Assembly: GCF_005144865.1 (NCBI RefSeq)
Contig: NZ_SWFM01000001.1
Coordinates: 1,054,001-1,118,000, forward strand
DNA length: 64,000 bases
Origin: Guptibacillus hwajinpoensis
Lineage (GTDB): Bacteria; Bacillota; Bacilli; Bacillales; Guptibacillaceae
Direction: 5' to 3'
Below, piece by piece: positions 17,385-26,660 of the stretch. Made by a program: the position numbers and the translations under genes. The first letter of the stretch is position 1, and each line of letters begins with the position of its first letter. The notes beneath the pieces are model-generated. The model saw only the letters and a program-made list of their open reading frames with translations, was not told the DNA's origin and searched no databases.

Positions 17385-18263
17385 CTAAATATATAAATAC
17401 CGCTCTGGTCCCTTAAACACTTCTCTCACATGCCAGTTCAAAAAGCGATCCTCAGGCAAATAATCTGGATGGATCGGTCTCCTAATATCCTTCCCATGAA
17501 ATTGCAGTAACCACTGCTGAAATCCGCTTGTACCATGTGCCTGCTCAGCTACGAGAAACGTATTCTCTTCAGACAACGTAAAGACTCCCCTATCAAACAA
17601 CTTATGATGCATCGAACAAAGCGCTATCCCATTATTTTCAACATCCGGTCCACCCGCCTGATGCCATTTAATATGTGCCGCTTCCACGCCAACGAGTCTA
17701 TCTCCTAACCTCACATTAAACCCGCAAACCGCACAACTATATTCATAGGCTTTCAGTATTCTGTCCCGGAAGTAAGGATCTCTTGAACGCTTACCCTTGT
17801 ACTCTAGATCAAGTCCAACATGAGCTAGAATGTCTTCATGCAATGTTTCAGGAAAATGGTTCCGTAGTAGAATATCTGCCACTTCACATAAAAGTTGGTG
17901 ATTGTCTTTTAATAAGTTATAGACCTCATCTGTAAATCCACCTCTTACTTGATGATCCAATAATACTCGATTGCTGGGATTTCGGGTGTCGAGCTCTAAC
18001 TTTGAGCGTAGCTCCCGTATTCCATCGTGCTTTAATCGAACAAATGGCTCTTCCGGATGATAAGACTTTCGCTTTGGTCCAAACTCGATTAATAGACTCG
18101 TTAGTTTATCTTTTACCTCTTTATATGGAATGAATTGTGACTGATCGCTTTGCAGTCTAGCAAGTGCATAAAGCAATAAGAGCGGTTTATGCGGGGCACG
18201 CTGATTTCCTTTTTTCCAGATGCTTAGTGTCTTCATCGCTTCCTTGAGAGTATGCTCGTTCAT
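17385..18263 (-). CDS. HNH endonuclease of the phosphorothioate-DNA-binding type IV restriction family
   Basis: 292 aa. The N-terminal half has KGNQRAPHKPLLLLYALARL and HPEEPFVRL, features of the sulfur-binding (SBD) domain family that reads phosphorothioate-modified DNA. The C-terminal HNH domain shows CAVCGFNVRLGDRLVGVEAA, HIKWHQAGGPD, NGIALCSMHHKLFDRGVFTL, with the CxxC pairs for structural zinc and the catalytic His. Such enzymes cut incoming DNA carrying Dnd-type sulfur. No dnd genes are in the window, as expected, since the host must lack the modification. Start ATG 18263 behind AGGAG. The specificity is inferred. Confidence 0.8.
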   Translation of the reverse strand: MNEHTLKEAMKTLSIWKKGNQRAPHKPLLLLYALARLQSDQSQFIPYKEVKDKLTSLLIEFGPKRKSYHPEEPFVRLKHDGIRELRSKLELDTRNPSNRVLLDHQVRGGFTDEVYNLLKDNHQLLCEVADILLRNHFPETLHEDILAHVGLDLEYKGKRSRDPYFRDRILKAYEYSCAVCGFNVRLGDRLVGVEAAHIKWHQAGGPDVENNGIALCSMHHKLFDRGVFTLSEENTFLVAEQAHGTSGFQQWLLQFHGKDIRRPIHPDYLPEDRFLNWHVREVFKGPERYLYI

Positions 18264-18411
18264 TATAAAACTCCTAGTTATGTAAGATGATTATGGATGA
18301 ATCTACCATTATTAAATTATACCATTTTATGTCGATACGTTGAGAAAAACAAAAGGTTATGGGAAGTTCTGGATAAGATCCAATGTTATAATGTTAGCGG
18401 GGGTGAAAGCG

Positions 18412-19323
18412 TTGGGAGATATTAAGCTCTTTAAACTCGGAAGTGAATCCGTTACTGAATTAGAGGGTCAATCTGTTTCTGTAGAAAAATCACTGCAAGA
18501 AATTATGGAACAACACTTAGAGACGTTTCTAGGAGTACGTTTCCTTGCTTCGGAGTACACGACAGGAAAGAAACATGCTGGAAGAATTGACACTCTAGGC
18601 ATTGATGAAAATAATGCACCAGTTATTATTGAATACAAACGATCAATCAACGAGAACGTTATTAATCAGGGACTGTTTTATTTAGACTGGCTGCTTGATC
18701 ACAAAGCGGAATTTGAATTGATGGTCATGCGAAGGTATGGAAACACCTTAGCAGATGCGATAGATTGGAGTAGTCCACGTCTTCTCTGTATTGCCGGTGG
18801 CTTTACAAAATATGATGAACATGCCGTTCAGCAAATCAATCGTAATATTGAGCTTTATCAATACAAACATTACAATGATGGTTTTATCTTATTGGACCTT
18901 GTTAATGCGACAACTGCGCAAACAACTGAGACAACATCCTCAACAAATGGCACCAAACAAATAGCTTACAAAACCGTCAGTGATTATCTCGGTCAATCCA
19001 CTACTGAGTTACAAGACCGTTTTGAAGCGATCAAGTCCTACATGTTGGCTTTAGGCGATGATGTTCAGATGAAAACTTTGAAATATTACATAGCGTTTAA
19101 ACGAATTAAAAACTTTGTATGTCTTGAAGTGCATCCACAAACCAGTAAAATCGTACTTTTCCTGAAAATAGATCCAGATACAATTACTTTAGAAGATCAG
19201 TTTAGTAGAGATGTTCGTAACATCGGTCATTATGGTACTGGTGACCTTGAACTGTCCATCTATAACGACGAAGATTTTGAGAAAGCCAAACGATACATTC
19301 ATATGAGCTATGATGTTAGCTAA
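18412..19323 (+). CDS. DUF5655 protein with a PD-(D/E)XK-like N-terminal domain
   Basis: 303 aa from TTG 18412 (GDIKLFKLGSESVTELEGQS), chosen because GGGGGTG lies seven bases upstream and homologues of this family start here; the frame is open further upstream but reads as non-coding. The first half has a restriction-nuclease-like core: GRIDTLGIDENNAPVIIEYK (D...E-x-K) then NENVINQGLFYLDWLLDHKA. After a Thr/Ser-rich linker (TTAQTTETTSS) the C-terminal 110 residues are DUF5655 (YYIAFKRIKNFVCLEV). Family proteins are often labelled transport proteins without evidence; a DNA-related role fits the nuclease core and the island. Unproven. Confidence 0.75.
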   Translation: MGDIKLFKLGSESVTELEGQSVSVEKSLQEIMEQHLETFLGVRFLASEYTTGKKHAGRIDTLGIDENNAPVIIEYKRSINENVINQGLFYLDWLLDHKAEFELMVMRRYGNTLADAIDWSSPRLLCIAGGFTKYDEHAVQQINRNIELYQYKHYNDGFILLDLVNATTAQTTETTSSTNGTKQIAYKTVSDYLGQSTTELQDRFEAIKSYMLALGDDVQMKTLKYYIAFKRIKNFVCLEVHPQTSKIVLFLKIDPDTITLEDQFSRDVRNIGHYGTGDLELSIYNDEDFEKAKRYIHMSYDVS

Positions 19324-19327
19324 AGAT

Positions 19328-19360
19328 AAAGAGCACTCCTTTAAAGGAGTGCTCTTTTTT
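19328..19360. terminator. Terminator after the DUF5655 gene
   Basis: AAAGAGCACTCCTT pairs perfectly with the following arm, ending in CTCTTTTTT. Lies between convergent genes and may serve both. Confidence 0.85.
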
Positions 19361-19366
19361 CAAAAT

Positions 19367-21271
19367 CTACGTATTTATTACTTCCAGTCTAGTTCTCTTC
19401 TCCTTCTCTTCTAAAAGTTTTTCAAAATACTTTGTATACTCCGATTCTCCACTATAAGAAATCATCAAATATTCAATTGCACGTGTCATACCTATATACA
19501 TTAGTGCTGCCTCTCGATTCTTATCCTCTTCAAGGGCAAACGGCATGTTATCCGCATTCACAATAAATACTGCCTGGAAATCAAGACCTTTACTGCTATC
19601 GAACGTAGACAACTTTACAGTCCCATCATCCTTCTGATAAACACGCTTCGACTCTTGGTTTTCTGTCACCCATGTAACTGGAATGCCTTGCTCTTCAAAA
19701 GCTCTTTTTAATGTATCTACTATTCCAGCCTTATAAGTACGTTTCACCCTATATAACACTAGCATCTCTTCATAAGGGACTTTTTTCTCAATATGCAGTT
19801 TCCTTATCGTTTTTGCGACATACCTTGCTTCATCTTGCCAATTAGAGAAACGAACAAGTGCTGGTTTCGGTCCTTTTCTCCGTGTACTTTGAGGAGGAAT
19901 GATTTCCTGGCCCTCCATCTGCCCTGAGACCACTTTTTTTGTTTCTGTATGTTCCTGATAAAAGCCCCAAGCAAATTGAATAATTTGCGCTGTATTCCGA
20001 TAGTTGATTTGTAAAATCTTGGATCTACCTCTAAAATCGAGTCCTGTATGTTGTAAGTAATTTCGCCCACGTTGGTATATCGTCTGAGCGCGGTCTTCAA
20101 CTAATAACATAGAAGAAGTCTCTTCCTTCAACAACAAACTCACAAGCCTAAGCCAATCTGCCTCGAAATCCTGTCCTTCATCTATAAGAATCGCATCATA
20201 TGTAGGTAGAATTGTTTCTCCCTTTTCAAGCTTTTCTAAAATTGCTGGCAATTTTGCCTCTGAAATTCTCAAATCCTTCTTCAACCATTCATGAAAGTTA
20301 CGTACCGAAATACCTTCAAACCGATTTTCTGGTTCCATAGCGGCTTCAAATAAATCAGTAGGTTCTTCCATTTTGGCTCTTACCATTGCCTCTATCGATC
20401 TAGATAGTGAGATGTTGTAACAGAGTATTAAAATTTTCCAATCTGGATGCTTCTGTTTAATTAGTCTCGCTCGACTTGCAAGAATAAGTGTTTTACCACT
20501 CCCTGCTACTCCCCTAATCAATCGATTTCCTTCTCCTATTTGTTTAGCTAGCTTTTCTTGATGAAGATCCATTGTTTCTAAGTTATGTAATGATAATAAT
20601 AGCTGATCTCTATATGGTGCAGGCTGCTTAAATTCACGACTAATTCGCACTTCTGGAAACAGATGATAGCGAATAGCCTTTATTTCTTCCTCTGCAAGAG
20701 GTTCCTTCAATCGAAATGGAATGGTAAACATGTTAAGAAGCTTTTCAATTAATTGTTCCTCACAAAACTCTTCCTGATCAGGGTCAATTTCATCTCTAGT
20801 TAAAAGAAAAGTTGGGTCAATTACTTCATAAAGGTCTGTTTTAATGCATTGATTTTGCGTTAGACGAGTAAATACTGTTCCGTATCCACATGGAAACTTA
20901 AGATTTCCAAGATATCTTCCTTCTTGATTTGTTAGATTACTATCTTTTTTCAATAAACTCTGTATAGCAAACATGTAATCTCTTGCTTGTTTAAGCGGGG
21001 ATTTCACTGTAACCATGCCATCATTAGAACTATTGAGGACCCACTCATCATGAGTGAGACGATGCAGCGTATTTAGTGTATAATCCTTTACTTCTAAGAC
21101 AAGTAGCCCTAAATAAGGTCCGATAATCAAGAAGTCTGGGCGTTTTCCATTTACCTCTGGTTCATAATATACAATATAGTCATCATCTAAATATTCTTTC
21201 AATGTGTGAAAAAGCACTCGTTCGCCTCTAGTTGCTGTAGTTCTAATGGCCTCTGGTACTGTGATAGCCAA
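19367..21271 (-). CDS. NERD domain fused to a UvrD/Rep-type superfamily 1 helicase
   Basis: About 634 aa from TTG 21271 (LAITVPEAIRTTATRGERVL), with AGAGGGGG eight bases upstream. The N-terminal NERD domain has GKRPDFLIIGPYLGLLVLEV then KDY. The helicase has Walker A GVAGSGKT near residue 255, the DE motif LIDEGQDF, INYRNT, and motifs TFDSSKGLDF and YIGMTRA near the C-terminus. Such NERD helicases process DNA ends or act in mobile-DNA defence; the direct partner here is unknown. It closes the defence island, and no other gene shares its transcript downstream. Confidence 0.85.
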   Translation of the reverse strand: MAITVPEAIRTTATRGERVLFHTLKEYLDDDYIVYYEPEVNGKRPDFLIIGPYLGLLVLEVKDYTLNTLHRLTHDEWVLNSSNDGMVTVKSPLKQARDYMFAIQSLLKKDSNLTNQEGRYLGNLKFPCGYGTVFTRLTQNQCIKTDLYEVIDPTFLLTRDEIDPDQEEFCEEQLIEKLLNMFTIPFRLKEPLAEEEIKAIRYHLFPEVRISREFKQPAPYRDQLLLSLHNLETMDLHQEKLAKQIGEGNRLIRGVAGSGKTLILASRARLIKQKHPDWKILILCYNISLSRSIEAMVRAKMEEPTDLFEAAMEPENRFEGISVRNFHEWLKKDLRISEAKLPAILEKLEKGETILPTYDAILIDEGQDFEADWLRLVSLLLKEETSSMLLVEDRAQTIYQRGRNYLQHTGLDFRGRSKILQINYRNTAQIIQFAWGFYQEHTETKKVVSGQMEGQEIIPPQSTRRKGPKPALVRFSNWQDEARYVAKTIRKLHIEKKVPYEEMLVLYRVKRTYKAGIVDTLKRAFEEQGIPVTWVTENQESKRVYQKDDGTVKLSTFDSSKGLDFQAVFIVNADNMPFALEEDKNREAALMYIGMTRAIEYLMISYSGESEYTKYFEKLLEEKEKRTRLEVINT

Positions 21272-21351
21272 GTCGTTTTCCCCCTCTAATAAACAACAGG
21301 TATAATATGGTATTATACCACTTTTTGTATTTAGGAGGTTATTCCCATAGG

Positions 21352-21386
21352 AAAAAAGTAGGTGAGAGTGTCTCACCTACTTTTTT
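21352..21386. terminator. Terminator upstream of the NERD helicase
   Basis: AAAAAAGTAGGTGAGA pairs with TCTCACCTACTTTTTT around a 3-base loop. It ends transcription from the coiled-coil gene to the right and insulates the helicase gene. Confidence 0.8.
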
Positions 21387-21492
21387 CCGTTCAATAATGA
21401 CTTCCCAACGCCCTTTCTATTTGAAAGGATGGTGACTTGGATATAAGTGTACTGCCCTTTAAATGTGGGATTGTTATAGATGGCTAACTTAA

Positions 21493-21861
21493 TCAACTCT
21501 CTCGTAAGTGGCTCTTTACAATAAGTTCACCTTTTGGAAGCTTCATGACAAAGGTCAAATTCCGACTTACAGTCATAGTCTCTTCAATCTTACTGTCCTT
21601 ATAGGCAGCGGGCGTTATAAGGTCATCCGTTTCTTTGGAAGTGGCTGGTGATTTCCTATTAAGAGACATTGTTAATAGATCTATATTTTTCTTATTTATT
21701 TTTTCTAGTTGGGCTTTCATTGCAGTGAGTTCATTTTGAAGTAATGAATTTTGTATTTTTAAAACTGATAATTCACTCTCATATCGTTTAACCAACTCAG
21801 TGATTTCAGTACTTACTGTTGCGACAACTTTCTCTTTAGTAACGATTTCTTTTGCCCCCAG
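21493..21861 (-). CDS. Small coiled-coil protein with a non-AUG start
   Basis: Not recognised. About 122 aa. The frame from 21861 reads LGAKEIVTKEKVVATVSTEI and then a coiled coil (SELSVLKIQNSLLQNELTAM) followed by a polar tail ending LPKGELIVKSHLRES. There is no ATG anywhere in the first third; the only strong ribosome site, GGAGGAG, lies six bases before CTG 21861-21859, and a stop precedes it. A TTG at 21795 has no good site and would yield 100 aa. So either CTG is used or the original start was lost. Single gene with its own terminator. Confidence 0.5.
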   Translation of the reverse strand: MGAKEIVTKEKVVATVSTEITELVKRYESELSVLKIQNSLLQNELTAMKAQLEKINKKNIDLLTMSLNRKSPATSKETDDLITPAAYKDSKIEETMTVSRNLTFVMKLPKGELIVKSHLRES

Positions 21862-22150
21862 GATGTTCTCCTCCTAACTAATAACGACACTCCTTATGTA
21901 TTCAAATAATAACAATGTTTTTTCCCTTATCTTTCCATTACTTTTATAATCGGAAGGCTTCGAGCTAATGTTTAGTAACAAAACAAAAATCCCCCCTCCC
22001 CTTCTTTTAGGAAATGGAGAGGGTATTCACTTAGTTAGTAATCTACCATTGAACCATAAGCTTGCTTTGCATCAATTTCTAATGTAATACGTTTTTTGTA
22101 TCTCCGCCTCTTAGACATTCAAAAAAAGATTGCTTCATTGAAAACAAATT

Positions 22151-22188
22151 CAAAGCCTGCTCCATCACTTATGATGGAGCAGGCTCTT
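22151..22188. terminator. Terminator of the sodium symporter gene
   Basis: AGCCTGCTCCATCA pairs with TGATGGAGCAGGCT around a short loop. On the minus strand it is followed by a T-rich run and lies about 60 bases beyond the symporter stop. The stretch from 21862 to 22150 holds no gene that I can support. Confidence 0.75.
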
Positions 22189-22246
22189 AACTAATAGAAA
22201 AAACTATTTTTATAGTGTGCCAAGAAATATGAGAAAGGGGACTAAC

Positions 22247-24073
22247 CTAAACATCCTTCTCACTAAAATAATTCACCTGAGGCCTTGCCCCTCTCTGACT
22301 TCCAACCTCTCGTCCTTTTTCTTTCACCGCATCTTTCGCTCGTCGAACAGCATGACCGTACTTACGCTCCCAGCTTTTTGTAGCAGCGGCGAAGGCAATT
22401 AGGGTGACGACTGCGAGTGCGCCTGTTGCTGGTAAGAAGGATGGCGAGATCATTCCTTCTGCATAGGCGACGCCGAGTGGTGAGAAGATGAGATACGTTT
22501 CGCAAATGCTTGCGATGAGTAGAATACCTGCAGGCACGCTGTACTTCCACGGTGTCATGTTAACCTTTGACGCTTCTGGGAAGATATAGGCTTTTTCTTG
22601 TGGCTTGTAATAAGCAATTCCAAACATGATCGCGACTTCAGCTACGAATAGAATACCGTAGATATGGATGAAGTGGATGTTGAGCGGAAGCCCAAAGATC
22701 TGCTCCGTTCCCCATACCATGAAGTAGTAGGCAACAACATGGAAGATGATGGCCACTTTTGCGGCTAATGCCGGTACCTTTTTCGATAGAATGCCGATGA
22801 GCACAACGGCAACGATCGGAATGTTGAAGAAGCCTGTGAATTTACGAATCAAGTCCCATAGTCCGTTCGGTGCATACATGAGCATCGGTGATACGAAGAA
22901 TGTGACAATCGCGATGATTGAACCGAACCACTTACTTGCGGTGATGAGCTGTTCATCTGTCGCATCTTTCTTCATTGCCGGTTTGTAGATATCGAGTGCA
23001 AACATTGTGGATGCACTGTTTAGTAGCGAGTTGTACGAACTAAGAACAGCTCCTAGCAAGACAGCTAGGAAGAAGCCAGATAAGTAGGATGGTAGCACGT
23101 TCATCACTAGGGTAGGATACGCCAGATCGACGGACTTTAGATCCCCACCGTACAGGTGAAACGCGATAACGCCAGGTACCATCATGAAAATCGGAATCAG
23201 AAGCTTAAAGAATCCTGAGAAAATAACGCCTTTTTGGCCTTCTTTTAAACTTTGTGCGCCAAGTGTGCGCTGGATAACGTACTGATTCGTTGCCCAGTAG
23301 AACATGTTGGCGATAATGAGGCCTGTGAAGATGGTACCGAATGGAACGGAATCTTCTGGACCACCGATTGCATTGAGTTTTTCCGGATTTGTTGTGGTGA
23401 TCGTTTTGACACCATCAAGAAAAGCGCCGTTTCCAAGTGCTATTAGTCCGAGGATCGGAACAAGTGCACCGATGATGAGTAACCCTACGCCGTTGATCGT
23501 ATCTGAAACGGCTACAGCTTTTAAACCACCGAAGATCGCATAAACAGCGCCGATAATGCCTATTCCCCAGATCACGACCCAGATTGACTGAGTATATGTA
23601 ATGTTTAATATATTCGGTACATCAAAAAGCTTCAATACTGCGAGTGCACCTGAATAGAGCATAGATGGAATCGTTACCAGCACGTATCCAACCATAAACA
23701 GCACAACGGTATAGCGTCTTACGCCTTCATCAAATCGTTTACTAAGAAATTCAGGAAGTGTGGTGATCGACATGTTCAAGTATTTAGGCAGCAAATAAAG
23801 TCCCATCAGAACGACTGCTACCCCTGCCGTTACCTCCCATGCCATGTTTGACAGGTTCGTTCGAAACGCCTGACCGTTCAAGCCGACCAGCTGCTCAGCC
23901 GATAGGTTCGTTAACAAAAGCGAGCCGGCAATAAATCCACCGCTCAGTCCTCTTCCCGCTAGAAAGTAACCATCCGAACCACTGGTGGTCCCTCTCGTCT
24001 TTCGATAAGCTATGTATCCAACAAGCACCATGAATGCGATACACGATAGCAATGTAAACCAAAGTGATTGCAT
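22247..24073 (-). CDS. Sodium:solute symporter (SSS family, SGLT-like)
   Basis: 608-aa integral membrane symporter with about 14 helices. The SSS signature is visible: SDGYFLAGRGLSGGFIAGSL, LLTNLSAEQLVGLNGQAF, then GGLKAVAVSDTINGVGLL and SGFFLAVLLGAVLSSYNSLL with NSASTMFALDIYK. The Asn-Ser-Ala-Ser region forms the conserved second sodium-site helix. The closest type is the sugar-transporting SglT/SGLT group, but the substrate cannot be told from sequence alone. The C-terminus is long and basic (KDAVKEKGREVGSQRGARPQ). Start ATG 24073 behind GAGGGGG. No sugar-metabolism gene is adjacent. Confidence 0.88.
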   Translation of the reverse strand: MQSLWFTLLSCIAFMVLVGYIAYRKTRGTTSGSDGYFLAGRGLSGGFIAGSLLLTNLSAEQLVGLNGQAFRTNLSNMAWEVTAGVAVVLMGLYLLPKYLNMSITTLPEFLSKRFDEGVRRYTVVLFMVGYVLVTIPSMLYSGALAVLKLFDVPNILNITYTQSIWVVIWGIGIIGAVYAIFGGLKAVAVSDTINGVGLLIIGALVPILGLIALGNGAFLDGVKTITTTNPEKLNAIGGPEDSVPFGTIFTGLIIANMFYWATNQYVIQRTLGAQSLKEGQKGVIFSGFFKLLIPIFMMVPGVIAFHLYGGDLKSVDLAYPTLVMNVLPSYLSGFFLAVLLGAVLSSYNSLLNSASTMFALDIYKPAMKKDATDEQLITASKWFGSIIAIVTFFVSPMLMYAPNGLWDLIRKFTGFFNIPIVAVVLIGILSKKVPALAAKVAIIFHVVAYYFMVWGTEQIFGLPLNIHFIHIYGILFVAEVAIMFGIAYYKPQEKAYIFPEASKVNMTPWKYSVPAGILLIASICETYLIFSPLGVAYAEGMISPSFLPATGALAVVTLIAFAAATKSWERKYGHAVRRAKDAVKEKGREVGSQRGARPQVNYFSEKDV

Positions 24074-24371
24074 CTTGTCTCCCCCTCTACCTCAAGAAAA
24101 AATATTTCTCGTTTTAATGTAGTAGGAGAAATAACCTTTTTATTATAGAAGTAAACATTTTTTTCAAATACAGATGCAAAATAGTGGAAATTTAGTAAAA
24201 AAGACGCTTAGTTTGGAAGTCGTTTGACCTACAAACAGACCCGGAAGAATACACGAAACGATTTCCCTCTGTAACTATTAAAGAAAAGCCTCAAATTCAG
24301 ATGAAGTAAATCCCAACAAAAAACAGGACATCGAATCGTTCTCGACATCCTGCAAAAGTTTAATCTCCTCT
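24074..24371. other. Intergenic region with a hairpin
   Basis: No gene supported. Positions 24325-24353 form an imperfect hairpin (CAGGACATCGA against CTCGACATCCTG with an internal mismatch) that could terminate the small gene at 24372-24485. The rest is AT-rich leader of the symporter gene. Confidence 0.45.
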
Positions 24372-24485
24372 TCATTCTTCATCCTTATCCACTTTCTTCC
24401 TAACCAAATAAATCCACATAACACCGTAGGTTACCATCGCCAATATCAAAAACACAGGTACGGATAAAACATCACGAATCTCCAT
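24372..24485 (-). CDS. Very small single-pass membrane protein
   Basis: 37 aa: MEIRDVLSVPVFLILAMVTY, then a short helix end and basic/acidic tail WIYLVRKKVDKDEE. ATG 24485 has GGAGTGA five to eight bases upstream and AAAGGAG a little further. It lies between the CBO0543-type gene and the symporter on one strand, 21 bases after the former. It may be a small accessory subunit, but no family was recognised. Confidence 0.55.
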   Translation of the reverse strand: MEIRDVLSVPVFLILAMVTYGVMWIYLVRKKVDKDEE

Positions 24486-24506
24486 AACGATCACTCCACT
24501 CCTTTA

Positions 24507-25064
24507 TTATTTTAGACTTTCCAATGGAACGGGAAAGAATAAATAGAATAGGATGGCGATGGGAATGGAGATGATCAGTGCTTTAACCGGACTTCGATAA
24601 TGGATATAAATCATCACGAACAAGATCGTATTTAAGGGAATGTTTAACCAACCGTTCCAGCCATTATCATAGACGTACAATCCTTTATAGGCGAAGAGCG
24701 TCTCAAGCAGTGTGTAGAATCCTGCCCATATGGCGATGTAAGTGATTTGATTGATCCTTTTCTTCGGAAAGCGCTGCAGGTAGATGATCAGACCAACGGG
24801 ACAGATAAAGAATGTGAAGGCCATGTTAATGATAGAATGATTGATCCATTCTGCCGTAACGCCTCTAAACGCCCACAGTGTGTGATTGAAATAGAGGAAA
24901 TTATATGTAAGATTGGCCGCTATGAAAAAGAGAATCGTAGGATACTGCTTTCTCCACTGTGACCAGTCTATAAATTTATAAGCAAAAAAGATCCAAACGA
25001 CCATCACGAATAGTAAATACATAGGATTCACCTCAATCGGATTAAGTAGCTTCATCATTGCCAC
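24507..25064 (-). CDS. CBO0543-family membrane protein
   Basis: 185 aa, mostly membrane helices. The family features YNFLYFNHTLWAF, WAGFYTLLETLFAYKG and WNGWLNIPLNTILFVMIYIH are present; these proteins are common in spore-formers and have no established function. Start is uncertain: GTG 25064, or ATG 25058 or 25055 (MMKLLNPIEVNPMYLLFVMV), none with a strong ribosome site. Upstream of the tiny membrane-protein gene on the same strand. Confidence 0.75.
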   Translation of the reverse strand: MAMMKLLNPIEVNPMYLLFVMVVWIFFAYKFIDWSQWRKQYPTILFFIAANLTYNFLYFNHTLWAFRGVTAEWINHSIINMAFTFFICPVGLIIYLQRFPKKRINQITYIAIWAGFYTLLETLFAYKGLYVYDNGWNGWLNIPLNTILFVMIYIHYRSPVKALIISIPIAILFYLFFPVPLESLK

Positions 25065-25128
25065 CGATTGGATCTTTTATACTCTAGTAAATGGGGATCC
25101 GCGCTTCTCCATACCAAAAACCCCTCTC

Positions 25129-26466
25129 CTAAAACCCACCCAAATACCTCGCATACCTCATATTCTGAAACCGACAGTTATAAAAAGCCTTGCGATCTTC
25201 TGCCATAATCGCGATATAGGGATCAGGGTTTTGGTGATTAATTTCGATGATAGAGATGTTGCACTGATCGTCGAGTCCAATGTCGACGCCGATGTTGCCT
25301 AGATGGTAGCCATTCCCTTCAATTGTCTGAATGGCTGCTAAGACAACGCGCTCCATCTCTTTTTCTAGTCTCTGAACCTCTTTTTCTCTTAAATGCCATA
25401 CCTCTTTCAACGTTTTTCCTGCCATTTCGGTATGGCCACCAGCGGTGATGTTGCTTACAATTTGACCTCGAGCTCCGTAACGTGAGTAGATTCCTAAGTT
25501 TCGCCACTGTCCTTTTTGGTTCTTTGCGGCTATAACGCGAAAGTCGATGACGCTTTGTTCATGGGTTTTAAGTGGAATCGTTTGTTGGATGAGGAAGGCG
25601 TCCGGTACAAGATGCTCTTCAAAGAAGCGAGAGCTATCCATTTCATTCGTGAAAACTTCCTCATGGCTTTTGTGATTCACATCGAATTTAGTCCTAATAT
25701 GCGGTCCATCTGCTACAACATTGTAGATTCGTTTCCCTAATCTTCCGTTTAATGGTTTGATATAGACGCTCCCATGCTTCTGAAGCATTTCGTGGATGTT
25801 ATGGACATCCTTGTACAGCGTTGTTTCTGGGAGTTGATCCTTAAACTGTGGGAGAAGCATGTGATACATCTCCCATTTTGAGAAATGGGGATAGTTAAAG
25901 ACTTTTCCGCCTAGCAATAATTCGAAATGCCTCATCTGTTCATGGAAGGCTTTCCAGGATGACGTTAGGCTAGGTTCTGCAATGGAAATGACAACGCCTG
26001 GAAAAGGAAAGGTCTTCCATTGCCATGTCTTTTTCTTTGGATGATAAAGAAAGCCTTGAATCGTACCTTTTTCTTTATTAATCCCTTCAATTGAAAAGAC
26101 AGCTATCGCTCCTCCAATATAGCGATATCCTTTCACAAAGCTGTTATAAGTTGGTAGCATTTCTGCTACTTTTTTGTTCGTTAATTCGCTTAAGATTCCA
26201 ATGAAAGGTCCAATTATGATCTTGTTGTCATTCACGACTAAATCATAAGCACAAGATACCTGAATGCCAAGCTGTTTCATAACGTTGCTAGATAGGTAGA
26301 CTTCATTCTCATTTACAAGGTCAGATTCATGCACGGTTACGTCCAAAGACTTGATCCCAAATTGAATGCGAACGGTCTCTTTTGAATGACCTGACCGACC
26401 AAGCATAGTTGACTCCGATACAATCAGCTTATTGTCTGTTTTAAGATATGGTTTAATAACATACAT
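25129..26466 (-). CDS. YheC/YheD-family ATP-grasp protein
   Basis: 445 aa, expected in the mother cell or spore coat. The N-terminal beta-rich part (SDLVNENEVYLSSNVMKQLG) is followed by the ATP-grasp domain at about residues 200-440: YIKPLNGRLGKRIYNV (ATP-binding Lys), VIDFRVIAAKNQKGQWRNLG, and the metal-binding IGVDIGLDDQ with SIIEINHQNPDP. B. subtilis YheC and YheD are endospore coat-associated. It is divergent from a MurF-like ligase, a combination seen for amino-acid-adding enzymes, so a peptide-ligation role is possible. Start ATG 26466 behind GGAGG. Confidence 0.85.
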   Translation of the reverse strand: MYVIKPYLKTDNKLIVSESTMLGRSGHSKETVRIQFGIKSLDVTVHESDLVNENEVYLSSNVMKQLGIQVSCAYDLVVNDNKIIIGPFIGILSELTNKKVAEMLPTYNSFVKGYRYIGGAIAVFSIEGINKEKGTIQGFLYHPKKKTWQWKTFPFPGVVISIAEPSLTSSWKAFHEQMRHFELLLGGKVFNYPHFSKWEMYHMLLPQFKDQLPETTLYKDVHNIHEMLQKHGSVYIKPLNGRLGKRIYNVVADGPHIRTKFDVNHKSHEEVFTNEMDSSRFFEEHLVPDAFLIQQTIPLKTHEQSVIDFRVIAAKNQKGQWRNLGIYSRYGARGQIVSNITAGGHTEMAGKTLKEVWHLREKEVQRLEKEMERVVLAAIQTIEGNGYHLGNIGVDIGLDDQCNISIIEINHQNPDPYIAIMAEDRKAFYNCRFQNMRYARYLGGF

Positions 26467-26660
26467 TCCACTACCTCCGCCCCAAATACAATACGATCCA
26501 CAATCCGTATCTGTTTAGCTACTGAAGTAGTATATGCTTTTGGTAGTAAATAGGAATGTGCTGCCTATCGATCGGAAGGAAAAAATAATGAATTTGCCCT
26601 TACAGACTTCTAGTAATCCGAATAGGATACATAGAAGTCAATTAAGAGAGTAGGTTAATA

